Positions 1 to 6,564 of a stretch of DNA of 12,222 nucleotides are shown piece by piece. How positions within the stretch are numbered: the first letter of the stretch is position 1; every line of letters starts with the position of its first letter. The notes under the pieces are model-generated. The model was not told the DNA's origin. It saw only the letters and a program-made list of their open reading frames with translations, and did not search any database. This stretch comes from CAYNSB01 sp964399625 (lineage in GTDB: Bacteria > Planctomycetota > Phycisphaerae > Phycisphaerales > UBA1924): the NCBI GenBank assembly GCA_964399625.1, contig CAYNSB010000073.1:1-12222 (forward strand). Direction: 5' to 3'. A program made the translations under genes and the position numbers.

Positions 1-426
1 GTCGACGGCAAGCACTATGACGGCACCATCTTCCACCGCGTCATCGGCAACTTCATGATCCAGGGTGGCGGCTTCACCGCCGACATGACCCAGAAGAAGA
101 CCGGCGCGGGCGTCGAGAACGAGTGGAAGAACGGCCTCAAAAACGTTCGCGGATCTGTCGCCATGGCGCGCCTGGGCAGCCAGCCCAACTCGGCCACGGC
201 CCAGTTCTTCATCAACGTCAACAACAACCCGTTCCTCGACGAGCCGCGCGATGGCGCGGGCTATGCCGTCTTTGGAAAGGTCGCCTCCGGCATGGACGTC
301 GTGGACAAGATCAAGGCCGTGAAGACCGGCACCAAGAACGGGATGCAGGATGTGCCGATCGACCCGGTCACGATCACCTCCGCGTACCGCTCCAAGCCCG
401 AGGAAATCCCCGGCGGCAAGAAGTAA
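1..426 (+). CDS. Cyclophilin-type peptidyl-prolyl cis-trans isomerase, 5' truncated by window edge
   Basis: This is the C-terminal 141 residues of a cyclophilin, which catalyses cis-trans isomerisation of X-Pro bonds during protein folding. The first visible residues already lie in the catalytic core: FHRVIGNFMIQGGGF carries the Arg, Phe, Met and Gln of the active site. It is followed by the NGLKNVRGSVAMAR block, then PNSATAQFFINV and GYAVFGKVASGMDVVDKI. The order and spacing match bacterial cyclophilins of the PpiA/PpiB kind. The Trp of human cyclophilin A that confers cyclosporin sensitivity is not apparent, as is usual in bacteria. The gene ends in TAA with a short basic tail (PGGKK). The start and any signal peptide lie outside the window, so I cannot tell whether it is cytoplasmic or periplasmic. 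A terminator hairpin follows within 25 bases, so it probably ends its transcription unit. Confidence 0.95.
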   Translation, partial: VDGKHYDGTIFHRVIGNFMIQGGGFTADMTQKKTGAGVENEWKNGLKNVRGSVAMARLGSQPNSATAQFFINVNNNPFLDEPRDGAGYAVFGKVASGMDVVDKIKAVKTGTKNGMQDVPIDPVTITSAYRSKPEEIPGGKK

Positions 427-449
427 GCCTGGAACTGTCGCAATCCCCT

Positions 450-485
450 GCGGACCCGGCTTCGATCCGGGTCCGCTTCATTTTT
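450..485 (+). terminator. Rho-independent terminator after the cyclophilin gene
   Basis: A perfect 10-bp G+C-rich stem (450-459 with 467-476) closes a 7-base loop (CTTCGAT) and is followed by TTCATTTTT. It starts 23 bases past the cyclophilin stop codon and has the classic layout of an intrinsic terminator. Confidence 0.85.
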
Positions 486-703
486 GGCCCCTGATTGGGG
501 GTCGGAACCGCTTTGGTGAGCTGGTTTTCAGGTTTCGCCATCGCTCACGCCGACACGTCCCGCATGGGATCCGAGTTATCCGTCCCTCGCAGGACCGTCG
601 CCGTCGATACGGACGACGAGAAAGTGGCGCCGGGCATCACCATCCGCTGGCCGAGCATCAAGAATGGTGGTCTGTTCTTCCATCGACGCGATGCGTCGTC
701 CCC

Positions 704-707
704 GGAG
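704..707 (+). promoter_or_regulatory. Shine-Dalgarno GGAG used to choose the start at 717
   Basis: GGAG lies 9 bases before ATG 717. The alternative in-frame starts upstream (TTG 495, GTG 516, ATG 564) have no comparable purine-rich element. Confidence 0.5.
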
Positions 708-716
708 CCGTCGCCC

Positions 717-1154
717 ATGCCAGATCCGAACCCCAGCGAGCACGTTCCCGCGATGGAACAGCTCCCGTTCTTTGCCGAGTACCTCGACCACGTGCTCAAG
801 CCGCACGTGACCCGTGCCATCGAGGAGGTGCGTCCGCACCTCACGGAGCACGTGTGGCAGGCGATCGTGCTCGCCCTCTCGCGCGACCAGAAGATCGACC
901 CCAACGATGCCGCGGGCATGCGTCGCCTGCGCACCATGCTCGAGCACATGCTGGGCCTGCGCCTCTCGGTGCAGATGGACGCGAGCTTCGAGCGCGACGG
1001 ACAGGTGACCATGCCCATGAACGCGCCGCACGTCGTCACGATGCCCGCGGCCCGAGTCGATCCCGCGAGCGTCCGCCCCAGCGCCGATGCGCCGGGCATC
1101 CCCGACAACCCGCTCGCCCGCGCCGTCTCCAACCTGCGGCGCGTGGGGCGCTGA
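717..1154 (+). CDS. Hypothetical protein, small and mostly alpha-helical
   Basis: I do not recognise this protein. From ATG 717 it is 145 residues with no signal peptide or membrane segment. Residues 13-90 (EQLPFFAEYLDHVLKPHV onward) look like a bundle of amphipathic helices. The rest is a Met/Pro/Ala-rich, probably disordered tail ending in NLRRVGR. The reading frame stays open upstream to 495. Third-position G+C between 564 and 716 is about 78%, against roughly 90% after 717, so a longer form from ATG 564 (196 residues) is possible. I chose 717 because only it has a Shine-Dalgarno sequence. The gene stands alone between two hairpins. Coding is supported by codon bias; function is unknown. 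Confidence 0.7.
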   Translation: MPDPNPSEHVPAMEQLPFFAEYLDHVLKPHVTRAIEEVRPHLTEHVWQAIVLALSRDQKIDPNDAAGMRRLRTMLEHMLGLRLSVQMDASFERDGQVTMPMNAPHVVTMPAARVDPASVRPSADAPGIPDNPLARAVSNLRRVGR

Positions 1155-1177
1155 CGCCACCCGACATCCTGCGAGCA

Positions 1178-1210
1178 CCCGCGTGAATGCGCACGCGGGC
1201 GCTATTCTTT
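1178..1210 (+). terminator. Hairpin just upstream of kdsA, possible terminator
   Basis: CCCGCGTG (1178-1185) and CACGCGGG (1192-1199) form a perfect 8-bp stem with a 6-base loop, followed by CGCTATTCTTT. It could terminate the preceding hypothetical gene. It ends only 15 bases before the kdsA ATG and overlaps where a kdsA -35 would lie, so it could equally be a regulatory palindrome. Confidence 0.45.
1203..1208 (+). promoter_or_regulatory. Candidate -10 (TATTCT) giving a leaderless kdsA mRNA
   Basis: TATTCT occupies -12 to -7 relative to ATG 1215. This is the spacing expected when transcription begins at or next to the start codon. No Shine-Dalgarno precedes the ATG, which fits leaderless initiation. 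No good -35 is visible. Confidence 0.35.
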
Positions 1211-1214
1211 GTCC

Positions 1215-2084
1215 ATGACACGCCTCTGCCGCGTGGGCGGCATCGACATCGGCCTGGGCAAGCCTCTGGCGATCATCGCCGGGCCCTGTGTACTCGAGAG
1301 CCCCGAGCAAGGGCTGCTCATCGGGCGTCATGTCCGCGATCTGTGCCGCAGACTCGGGCTCTCGTACATCTTCAAGGCCAGCTACGACAAGGCCAACCGC
1401 TCGTCGATCAACTCACCGCGCGGGCCGGGGCTCGAGCGCGGGCTGCAGTGGCTCGCCTCCATCCGGCGCGAGCTCGACGTGCCCGTGACCACGGACATCC
1501 ACGATCCCGCCCAGGCCGAGCCCGCGGCCCGTGCCGTGGACCTCATCCAGATCCCCGCGTTCCTCTGCCGCCAGACCGATCTGCTCCAGGCGGCCGGGCG
1601 CGCTGCCCGCGATCACCAGCGCGCTGTGAACGTGAAGAAAGGCCAGTTCATGGCCCCCGCCGAGATGGCCGGTGCCGTGCGCAAGCTCAGCGAGGCCGGG
1701 TGCGACAACACGATGCTCACCGAGCGCGGCTCGTTCTTCGGCTACCACCGCCTTGTCAACGACTTCGTCGGCGTTGCCGACCTCATCGCGGGCACGGGCG
1801 AGGGCGGCAAGAAACTCTTCGGCGAATCCGGCGGGGGGGCTCCTCCGGTCTGCTTCGACTGCACGCACTCGACGCAACTGCCCGGCGCGGGCGAAACCAC
1901 CGGCGGGCGCCCCGAGCGCGCCTCCGCCCTCGCGCGCGCCGCGACCGCGATTGGCGTGCACGCGCTCTTCATCGAGTGCCACCCCGAGCCGGCCAAGGCA
2001 CTGTCAGATGCCGCAACCGTTCAGCCGCTCGATCGCATGGAGAGCCTGCTGACCAGCGTCGCGAAGCTCCGGGCGGCGCTGTAG
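1215..2084 (+). CDS. kdsA: 3-deoxy-8-phosphooctulonate (Kdo8P) synthase, metal-dependent type
   Basis: KdsA condenses phosphoenolpyruvate with arabinose-5-phosphate to give Kdo8P, the committed step to Kdo, the inner-core sugar of lipopolysaccharide. The 289-residue product shows the family blocks in order: AGPCVLES (22-29), FKASYDKANRSS, RGPGLERG, PVTTDIHDP, DLIQIPAFLCRQTDLL, VNVKKGQFMAP, LTERGSFFGY, CFDCTHSTQ and LFIECHPEP. Cys25 in AGPC is the metal ligand of the metal-dependent subclass; the metal-independent E. coli enzyme has Asn there. The late SDAAT motif also fits the metal-dependent group. ATG 1215 aligns the N-terminus with the family; a TTG two codons earlier is less likely. No other Kdo or lipid A gene is in the window. 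It converges with rpmA. Confidence 0.96.
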   Translation: MTRLCRVGGIDIGLGKPLAIIAGPCVLESPEQGLLIGRHVRDLCRRLGLSYIFKASYDKANRSSINSPRGPGLERGLQWLASIRRELDVPVTTDIHDPAQAEPAARAVDLIQIPAFLCRQTDLLQAAGRAARDHQRAVNVKKGQFMAPAEMAGAVRKLSEAGCDNTMLTERGSFFGYHRLVNDFVGVADLIAGTGEGGKKLFGESGGGAPPVCFDCTHSTQLPGAGETTGGRPERASALARAATAIGVHALFIECHPEPAKALSDAATVQPLDRMESLLTSVAKLRAAL

Positions 2085-2132
2085 CGACGTCGTGACCACC
2101 GTCGACCTCGGCTCCGATTGCCGCGCAACCTT

Positions 2133-2162
2133 CCAACAAACAAGCCCCGGTCATCCCGGGGC
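2133..2162 (-). terminator. Terminator of rpmA, possibly bidirectional with kdsA
   Basis: GCCCCGG (2144-2150) and CCGGGGC (2156-2162) form a 7-bp stem with a 5-base loop. Read on the minus strand it is followed by TTGTTTGTTGG, a usable U-rich tail for rpmA. On the plus strand the flank (CTGATCAC) is not U-rich, so support for termination of kdsA is weaker. Confidence 0.7.
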
Positions 2163-2209
2163 CTGATCACATTCCGTTCTGTCCCTCGCGCTCCGCGAGT
2201 CGATCCCGC

Positions 2210-2488
2210 TCAGTTCGCCTTGAGGTAGAACGGCACGGGCACGCTCTTGTCGCTGGGCAGCACATGCACCTTGCTCCCCTTGAACACCACGGTGCCCTCG
2301 CCCACGGAGAACAGGGTGTCATCCTTCCCGCGACGCACGAGGTAGCCGGCCTCGAAGACCGTCCCGCGCTGACGCACGATGATCGACCCGGACTGCGCCC
2401 GCTCGCCCCCGTAGAGCTTGATGCCCAGGTACTGCGGGTTCGAGTCGCGCCCGTTCTTGGTCGAGCCCTGTCCCTTTTTGTGTGCCAT
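2210..2488 (-). CDS. rpmA: 50S ribosomal protein bL27
   Basis: This 92-residue protein is bL27, whose N-terminal tail reaches towards the peptidyl-transferase centre of the large subunit. The N-terminus MAHKKGQGSTKNGRDS is nearly invariant in the family. It is followed by YLGIKLYGGERAQSGSIIVRQRGT and GKDDTLFSVGEGTVVF. The C-terminus (SVPVPFYLKAN) is slightly longer than usual. There is no Firmicutes-type cleavable N-terminal extension. ATG 2488 is chosen because it begins the conserved MAHKK and has AAGGA (2498-2502) 9 bases upstream; the frame stays open further upstream but that part has no family similarity. rplU (bL21), the usual upstream partner, is absent, and the neighbouring gene encodes an unrelated exported protein. 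Confidence 0.98.
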   Translation of the reverse strand: MAHKKGQGSTKNGRDSNPQYLGIKLYGGERAQSGSIIVRQRGTVFEAGYLVRRGKDDTLFSVGEGTVVFKGSKVHVLPSDKSVPVPFYLKAN

Positions 2489-2592
2489 GACACGCCGTCC
2501 TTCGTCGCATGCACGGGCCCGAGGGCCGCGCCTGCAGGTTCCCACCAACCCTCGCCCGAACGCTTGCCTCCAAGCCGCTCGGAAGGGCCCCA

Positions 2593-2621
2593 ACGATAGC
2601 CCGCCACCCCACCCGCGTCGA
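2593..2621 (-). promoter_or_regulatory. Candidate rpmA promoter
   Basis: On the minus strand, TCGACG (2616-2621), a 17-base spacer and TATCGT (2593-2598) lie about 105 bases upstream of rpmA. Each hexamer matches the sigma-70 consensus at four of six positions. The -35 overlaps a 6-bp inverted repeat (2617-2634). The same TATCGTT string precedes rpmB. Confidence 0.35.
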
Positions 2622-2647
2622 GCCCAACCTCGACCGACGCCCGGCCC

Positions 2648-3307
2648 CTACCGCATGATCCAGCGCGTGTCGAACGGCTCGAGCGGCCCAGGGTCCTTCG
2701 CAATCATGTCGCCCTGCGCTCGGTACTTCATGGCCAGGGTCTTGCGAAGAACCTTCTGCTCTTCCTGTCCCGTCTCCGGGTTGGGCACCTTCACCGTCGC
2801 CGTCTCGCCGGAGAAACCCGCGGCGTACACCGTGAGCTCGGCCAACTGCACCGTTGGCGCGGCCCAGATCACCACGCCCTCCTTCGCGTTCTCCTCACCC
2901 CGCAGCAGCGTGCCCACGATTCCGATCTGGTCCTCCAGCACGGGGTTGTTCAGGCGCGCCATGATCTCGCGCGTCACGGCGAAGGGCACGTCGCGTCCGG
3001 AGCGGACCACATCGCCCGCATCGGTCGACAGCTCGAATTGCGGCGCGAACAGCAGGTCGCTGCTCGAAAGGTTCGTCACGGTGTACGTCATGAAGAAGAA
3101 CGGGCGGTCCTGCCCGTCCGCGCCCTTCACGAGCGCCAAGCGCACCGGCGAGCACTTCAGTTCCAGCTGCCAACGCTTGGGCAGGGGCGAGGGCTCAGGT
3201 GCCGCCCACGCGCTGGGCGCGAGGGACGAGGTCGCGACGACCAGCGACGCCATCGCCGCCAACGAGGACGCACCGGCTCGGACAACGCGCAGGACGCGGC
3301 TGCTCAT
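2648..3307 (-). CDS. Exported hypothetical protein with signal peptide
   Basis: I do not recognise a named family for this 219-residue protein. The N-terminus has a classic Sec signal: a basic start (MSSRVLRVVRAG), a hydrophobic stretch at about 12-30, and an AxA-type site in SAWAAPEP, with likely cleavage after Ala35. The mature part alternates short hydrophobic strands (FFFMTYTVTNLSSSDLLFAPQFEL, VVIWAAPTVQLAELTVYAAGF), suggesting an all-beta, immunoglobulin-like periplasmic domain. It contains one cysteine (Cys52) and no lipobox. ATG 3307 is chosen because it starts the signal peptide and has GGGAG (3313-3317) 5 bases upstream. It is divergent from the GNAT gene, with a 110-base shared control region. 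It is probably a lineage-specific planctomycete protein. Confidence 0.8.
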   Translation of the reverse strand: MSSRVLRVVRAGASSLAAMASLVVATSSLAPSAWAAPEPSPLPKRWQLELKCSPVRLALVKGADGQDRPFFFMTYTVTNLSSSDLLFAPQFELSTDAGDVVRSGRDVPFAVTREIMARLNNPVLEDQIGIVGTLLRGEENAKEGVVIWAAPTVQLAELTVYAAGFSGETATVKVPNPETGQEEQKVLRKTLAMKYRAQGDMIAKDPGPLEPFDTRWIMR

Positions 3308-3342
3308 GCAAACTCCCGTCTGAACCCGCCACCACCAGCCCA

Positions 3343-3370
3343 AGTCTACAGTCGCGGCGGGGCCCGTCAA
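3343..3370 (-). promoter_or_regulatory. Candidate promoter of the exported hypothetical gene
   Basis: On the minus strand, TTGACG (3365-3370), a 16-base spacer and TAGACT (3343-3348) lie about 36 bases upstream of the start codon. The -35 matches consensus at five of six positions. It sits in the divergent intergenic region. Confidence 0.5.
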
Positions 3371-3417
3371 CGTCACGCACGCGCCCGAGCCGAAGTTGAT
3401 CACCGGCGTCTCACCGC

Positions 3418-4452
3418 ATGACCGCAGCACCGCGCCAACCCCGTTCGCTCGCGACCGACGCCGGCGCGGGTCAGGATTCGCCCGTCCGGATCCCGATCGC
3501 CCTTCGGCTCGATGCGGCCGCTCGACTGGTGGGAGACCCCGCCGGACGCAACGGCGAGGGCGCCCGCCGAATGCTGGCCGTCGCGGACGCCCAGGGCATC
3601 GATCTTTCGCTGATCTGGGGCACCGTCGATCGTGACGCAAGGGGGACACCCATCGCCGTCCGCCAGGCGTGCCTCCTCGTGCCAGGAACCGGGCGGACCG
3701 CGATGCTGCTGGCGTCGCATCCCTTGGGGTGCGGCCCCGAGGCCGAGCAGCGCGAACTGCTCGAACGCACCGCCTGCATCGAGGCCGCATGCGCCTTCGC
3801 CTCCTCGTCCGCGTGGGACCGCTCGCGCGTGAACCTGGCGCAGGCGCTCCCGGACCCGCAGGAATACTGGGCGGTGGACGCCTTCAACGCGGCGGGCTTC
3901 CAGGTCGTCGGCGATCTCTCGTACATGCGACGACCGGCGCAGCCCCCGCGCGCAGCGCCGGCGCTCCACTGGCCCCCCGGAGTCGTCGTGCGCAATGTCG
4001 AGGGCGTGCGCCCGGGCGAGCCCGATCGCGAGCGCGTCATCCAGGCCCTGGACCGCACGTACATCGGCACGCTGGATTGCCCGGATCTGTGCGGGCTGCG
4101 CTCCACGAGCGATGTCCTCGATAGCCATCGCTCCACGGGCCACTTCGATCCCCGTTATTGGTGGCTGATCCTGCTCCGCGGCGAGCCGCACGGCTGCATG
4201 TTCTTCTCGCACACGCCCGAGCTCGCATCGGCGGAGCTGGTCTATCTCGGGCTTTCGCCTGATCTTCGGCGTCTGGGGCTGGGGCGCTCGCTGATGGAAA
4301 TGGGGCTTGCGCGTCTTGCGGATCTGCCGATCGAGCAGGTGACGTGCGCGGTGGACCTGCGGAACACGCCCGCGCTCTCGCTCTACGAGCGTCTGGGCTT
4401 CGAGCGCTGCGGGCGTCGCGTCGCGATGGTGCGCCCTCTCTCGCGCGCGTGA
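3418..4452 (+). CDS. GNAT-family N-acetyltransferase with two GNAT-like halves
   Basis: This 344-residue protein belongs to the GNAT fold, which transfers acyl groups from acyl-CoA. The C-terminal half (about 188-340) holds a complete domain. Motif A reads LGLSPDLRRLGLGRSL, with the R284-x-x-G287-x-G289 pyrophosphate loop. Motif B reads NTPALSLYERLGFERCGRR, with N316, Y323 and GF at 327-328. The N-terminal half (about 23-173) lacks a clear acyl-CoA loop, but its end (FNAAGFQVVGDLSYMRRP) resembles the closing strands of a GNAT domain. The whole therefore looks like a tandem GNAT with a degenerate first copy, as in mycothiol synthase. The acceptor substrate is unknown. No Shine-Dalgarno precedes ATG 3418. 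The two-domain reading is inference; the GNAT call is firm. Confidence 0.88.
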   Translation: MTAAPRQPRSLATDAGAGQDSPVRIPIALRLDAAARLVGDPAGRNGEGARRMLAVADAQGIDLSLIWGTVDRDARGTPIAVRQACLLVPGTGRTAMLLASHPLGCGPEAEQRELLERTACIEAACAFASSSAWDRSRVNLAQALPDPQEYWAVDAFNAAGFQVVGDLSYMRRPAQPPRAAPALHWPPGVVVRNVEGVRPGEPDRERVIQALDRTYIGTLDCPDLCGLRSTSDVLDSHRSTGHFDPRYWWLILLRGEPHGCMFFSHTPELASAELVYLGLSPDLRRLGLGRSLMEMGLARLADLPIEQVTCAVDLRNTPALSLYERLGFERCGRRVAMVRPLSRA

Positions 4453-4581
4453 ATGACGCGATGTTCACGAGCAACGCGCGCCGTGGTGCATGACGCGTGG
4501 ACAAGATTTTTTTGGATCGCGCAAAGCCCGCAAAAACAGGGACGGATGACGGTCGATGAGCCGCGAACCGCGCCCCGGGCA

Positions 4582-4610
4582 TTGCAGCACGCCCGATCGA
4601 CCGCTAGTCT
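4582..4610 (+). promoter_or_regulatory. Candidate dnaA promoter
   Basis: TTGCAG (4582-4587), a 17-base spacer and TAGTCT (4605-4610) followed by T. Only three of six positions in each hexamer match the sigma-70 consensus, but the -10 fits the TANNNTT pattern seen before other genes here. It would give a 5' leader of about 240 bases. Confidence 0.3.
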
Positions 4611-4842
4611 TCGCCCTCTCGGCCACGGAACTCGGCCGACCGACACCACGACCTTTCGACGACCGACTCGTGAGGGACACCCGGGAACGGAGGGAGTTTC
4701 TGCGCGCTCATCCGGGCGTGCGTCGAACGGCGTGGGATCGGACCCCGAAGGATTCGCTGACCACTGGGCGATTGGGCCGCGCGGGCCCGACGGGTTGTTC
4801 GCTGCCCGCGACGGTCGATCGCTCCCAACCGCAAGCCGCAAC

Positions 4843-4848
4843 GGAAGG
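4843..4848 (+). promoter_or_regulatory. Shine-Dalgarno GGAAGG that sets the dnaA start
   Basis: GGAAGG lies 9 bases before GTG 4858 and 15 bases before the in-frame ATG 4864. The spacing favours the GTG. Confidence 0.55.
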
Positions 4849-4857
4849 CGCCTGACC

Positions 4858-6468
4858 GTGACGATGAGTGACCTCCCGAGCCCCCACGAGCGTGCGCACC
4901 ATGGTCCAGACGAGAAACTCCAAACCAAAGGCTCCTCGACCGCGGGTCGCCTCGACCAGGCCCGCGCCGGGCGCGGTCGAGACGCGGGGCCACCCCGCGC
5001 GGGCGCGCCCGAGGTCGGCACCCTTTCCGCGAGCCTGGCCCGCCGCATCGGCGCGGAGCAGTTCGATGCGTACTTCAAGGACCAGACGCGCCTGAGCCTC
5101 GAGGGGTCCGGCGTCGTCGTGACCGTGCCCGCCGGCTTCGTCGCCGAGGCGATCTCGCGCCGGTTCATCGATGAGATCCGGCGTGCGGCCCAGGACATGG
5201 GACGCGCCGACGCCAATGCCCGCGTTGACTTTCGCGTCGATCCCGACGCCTTCGCCCGAGCCGCGGCGCCCGCCGTCGATCGATCGCGACCCCGCCCTGC
5301 GCCACCCGCTCCGCGCTCGGGCCTGCAGGGGCTGGCGATCCGCCATCGACTCGATGACTTCATTGTCGGCGAGGCGAACCGTGCCGCCCACACCGCCGCG
5401 ATGGCGATGGTTCTGCGCGAGGCCCACGCGCCGCGATTGATGTTCCTCCACGGCGCCAGCGGGATGGGCAAGACGCACCTGGCGCAGGGCCTCGCCCGCG
5501 CGTACGCCGATCGCCACCCCGGCGCCGTCGTCCACGCGACCAACGGCGAGGTGTTCACCGACGAGTGCATCGGCGCGATGCGCGGGCTCAAGGGCGCGAC
5601 GATGGAGGCGCTGCACGAGCGGTACCGGCGCGTGGACCTGCTCTTCATCGACGATGTCCACTACGTCTCGAGCAAGCAAAAAACCCAGAGCGAACTCCTG
5701 CACACGATCGACCAGCTCGATCTCTCGGGCGCACGCCTCGTCTTCGTTTCCGACGATCATCCCCGCCACGTGCGCGACCTGAGCCGCGCCCTGGTGAGCC
5801 GCTTCATGTCGGGGCTCGTCGTCCGCGTGGACGCGCCGGACGTGGACCTGCTCGAGCGCATCGCCCTCCGCAAGGCGGCGGACCGCGCCCTGCCGCTGGA
5901 TCGTGCGGCCGCGAGATTCCTCGCGGAACACTGCCCCTCGCTCGCCCCGGGGACGCCGCCCTCAGTCCGCGATCTGGAGGGTGCGCTCACCCGCGTGGCC
6001 AATCACACCCGGGTCCGTCCGGACCTGCTGGCGGCCGGTGGGGCGATCGGGATCAACCTCGTTCGCGCGGCCCTCGCGGGCGACGCGGGCGAATCGCCGC
6101 GCGTCGGCATGGTCCGTCGCCCGGTTCGGGGCGAGGAGATCGTCGCCGGCGTCTGCTCGTTCTTCCGTGTCGAGCTTGACGAGCTGAAGGGGCGGGGACG
6201 GCACCCACGCGTGGTGCTCGCACGCTCGGCGGCGGCGTGGCTCGCGCGGTCCATGACGACCATGAGCTTCCCGGAGATCGCACGCGTGCTGGGGCGGCCC
6301 AACCACAGCACCGTCGTCACCGCCTGCCAGCGCATCGGCAAGTCCATCGAGGGCGACGAGGCGATGGACCTGGGGCGCGATCGCGCGATCCCCGAGCTCG
6401 CCGGGCTGAGCGTCCGCGACGCCGTCGAACGCCTCCGCCAGGAGATCCTCCGCTCGGCCGGCGCCTAG
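4858..6468 (+). CDS. dnaA: Chromosomal replication initiator DnaA, divergent
   Basis: DnaA is the AAA+ ATPase that binds origin boxes and opens the duplex to start replication. From GTG 4858 it is 536 residues. Domain I (about 55-125, RIGAEQFDAYFKDQTRL) is followed by a short Arg/Pro-rich linker. Domain III has Walker A GASGMGKT (199-206), Walker B LLFIDD (261-266), sensor 1 VSDD (297-300), the arginine-finger box VSRF (R315) and RDLEGAL (371-377). Domain IV (about 425-495) ends in the helix-turn-helix signature, here GRPNHSTVV (479-487), where most bacteria have GGRDHTTV. The C-terminal tail is about 45 residues after the signature helix, longer than in E. coli. The downstream neighbour is a sugar aminotransferase, not dnaN. 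It could be the sole DnaA or a paralogue. Confidence 0.93.
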   Translation: MTMSDLPSPHERAHHGPDEKLQTKGSSTAGRLDQARAGRGRDAGPPRAGAPEVGTLSASLARRIGAEQFDAYFKDQTRLSLEGSGVVVTVPAGFVAEAISRRFIDEIRRAAQDMGRADANARVDFRVDPDAFARAAAPAVDRSRPRPAPPAPRSGLQGLAIRHRLDDFIVGEANRAAHTAAMAMVLREAHAPRLMFLHGASGMGKTHLAQGLARAYADRHPGAVVHATNGEVFTDECIGAMRGLKGATMEALHERYRRVDLLFIDDVHYVSSKQKTQSELLHTIDQLDLSGARLVFVSDDHPRHVRDLSRALVSRFMSGLVVRVDAPDVDLLERIALRKAADRALPLDRAAARFLAEHCPSLAPGTPPSVRDLEGALTRVANHTRVRPDLLAAGGAIGINLVRAALAGDAGESPRVGMVRRPVRGEEIVAGVCSFFRVELDELKGRGRHPRVVLARSAAAWLARSMTTMSFPEIARVLGRPNHSTVVTACQRIGKSIEGDEAMDLGRDRAIPELAGLSVRDAVERLRQEILRSAGA

Positions 6469-6552
6469 GGTGCCCCACGCCGCGCGCGCCTCCATCGGTC
6501 GAGCCCCCCCACTCCGCTTGCCGATGTATTCCCGCAGCGTCGATGCACGCCC

Positions 6553-6559
6553 AGGGAGG
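6553..6559 (+). promoter_or_regulatory. Strong Shine-Dalgarno AGGGAGG of the aminotransferase gene
   Basis: AGGGAGG lies 5 bases before ATG 6565. It is the strongest ribosome-binding site in the window and fixes the start. Confidence 0.75.
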
Positions 6560-6564
6560 CACGG

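Larger units (their letters stand above)
4453..4857 (+). other. 405-base intergenic region upstream of dnaA
   Basis: Two frames stay open here, but their third-position G+C is only about 65-70%, against about 90% inside dnaA, and they encode no recognisable protein, so I treat it as non-coding. It contains an A+T-rich patch (4501-4545, including seven T's at 4507-4513), an imperfect direct repeat ATGACGCG (4453 and 4490), and a promoter-like pair near 4582-4610. I see no match to the DnaA box TTATCCACA on either strand, so an origin here is not supported. Confidence 0.6.

Noticed and set aside
4556..4855. Open frame of 99 codons ending just before dnaA
   Set aside because: Third-position G+C is well below that of real genes here, the product is Arg/Pro-rich without any motif, and no ribosome-binding site is evident.
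4453..4857. Upstream extension of dnaA to ATG 4453
   Set aside because: Codon bias is lost, the translated part has no DnaA similarity, and GTG 4858 has a well-spaced Shine-Dalgarno.
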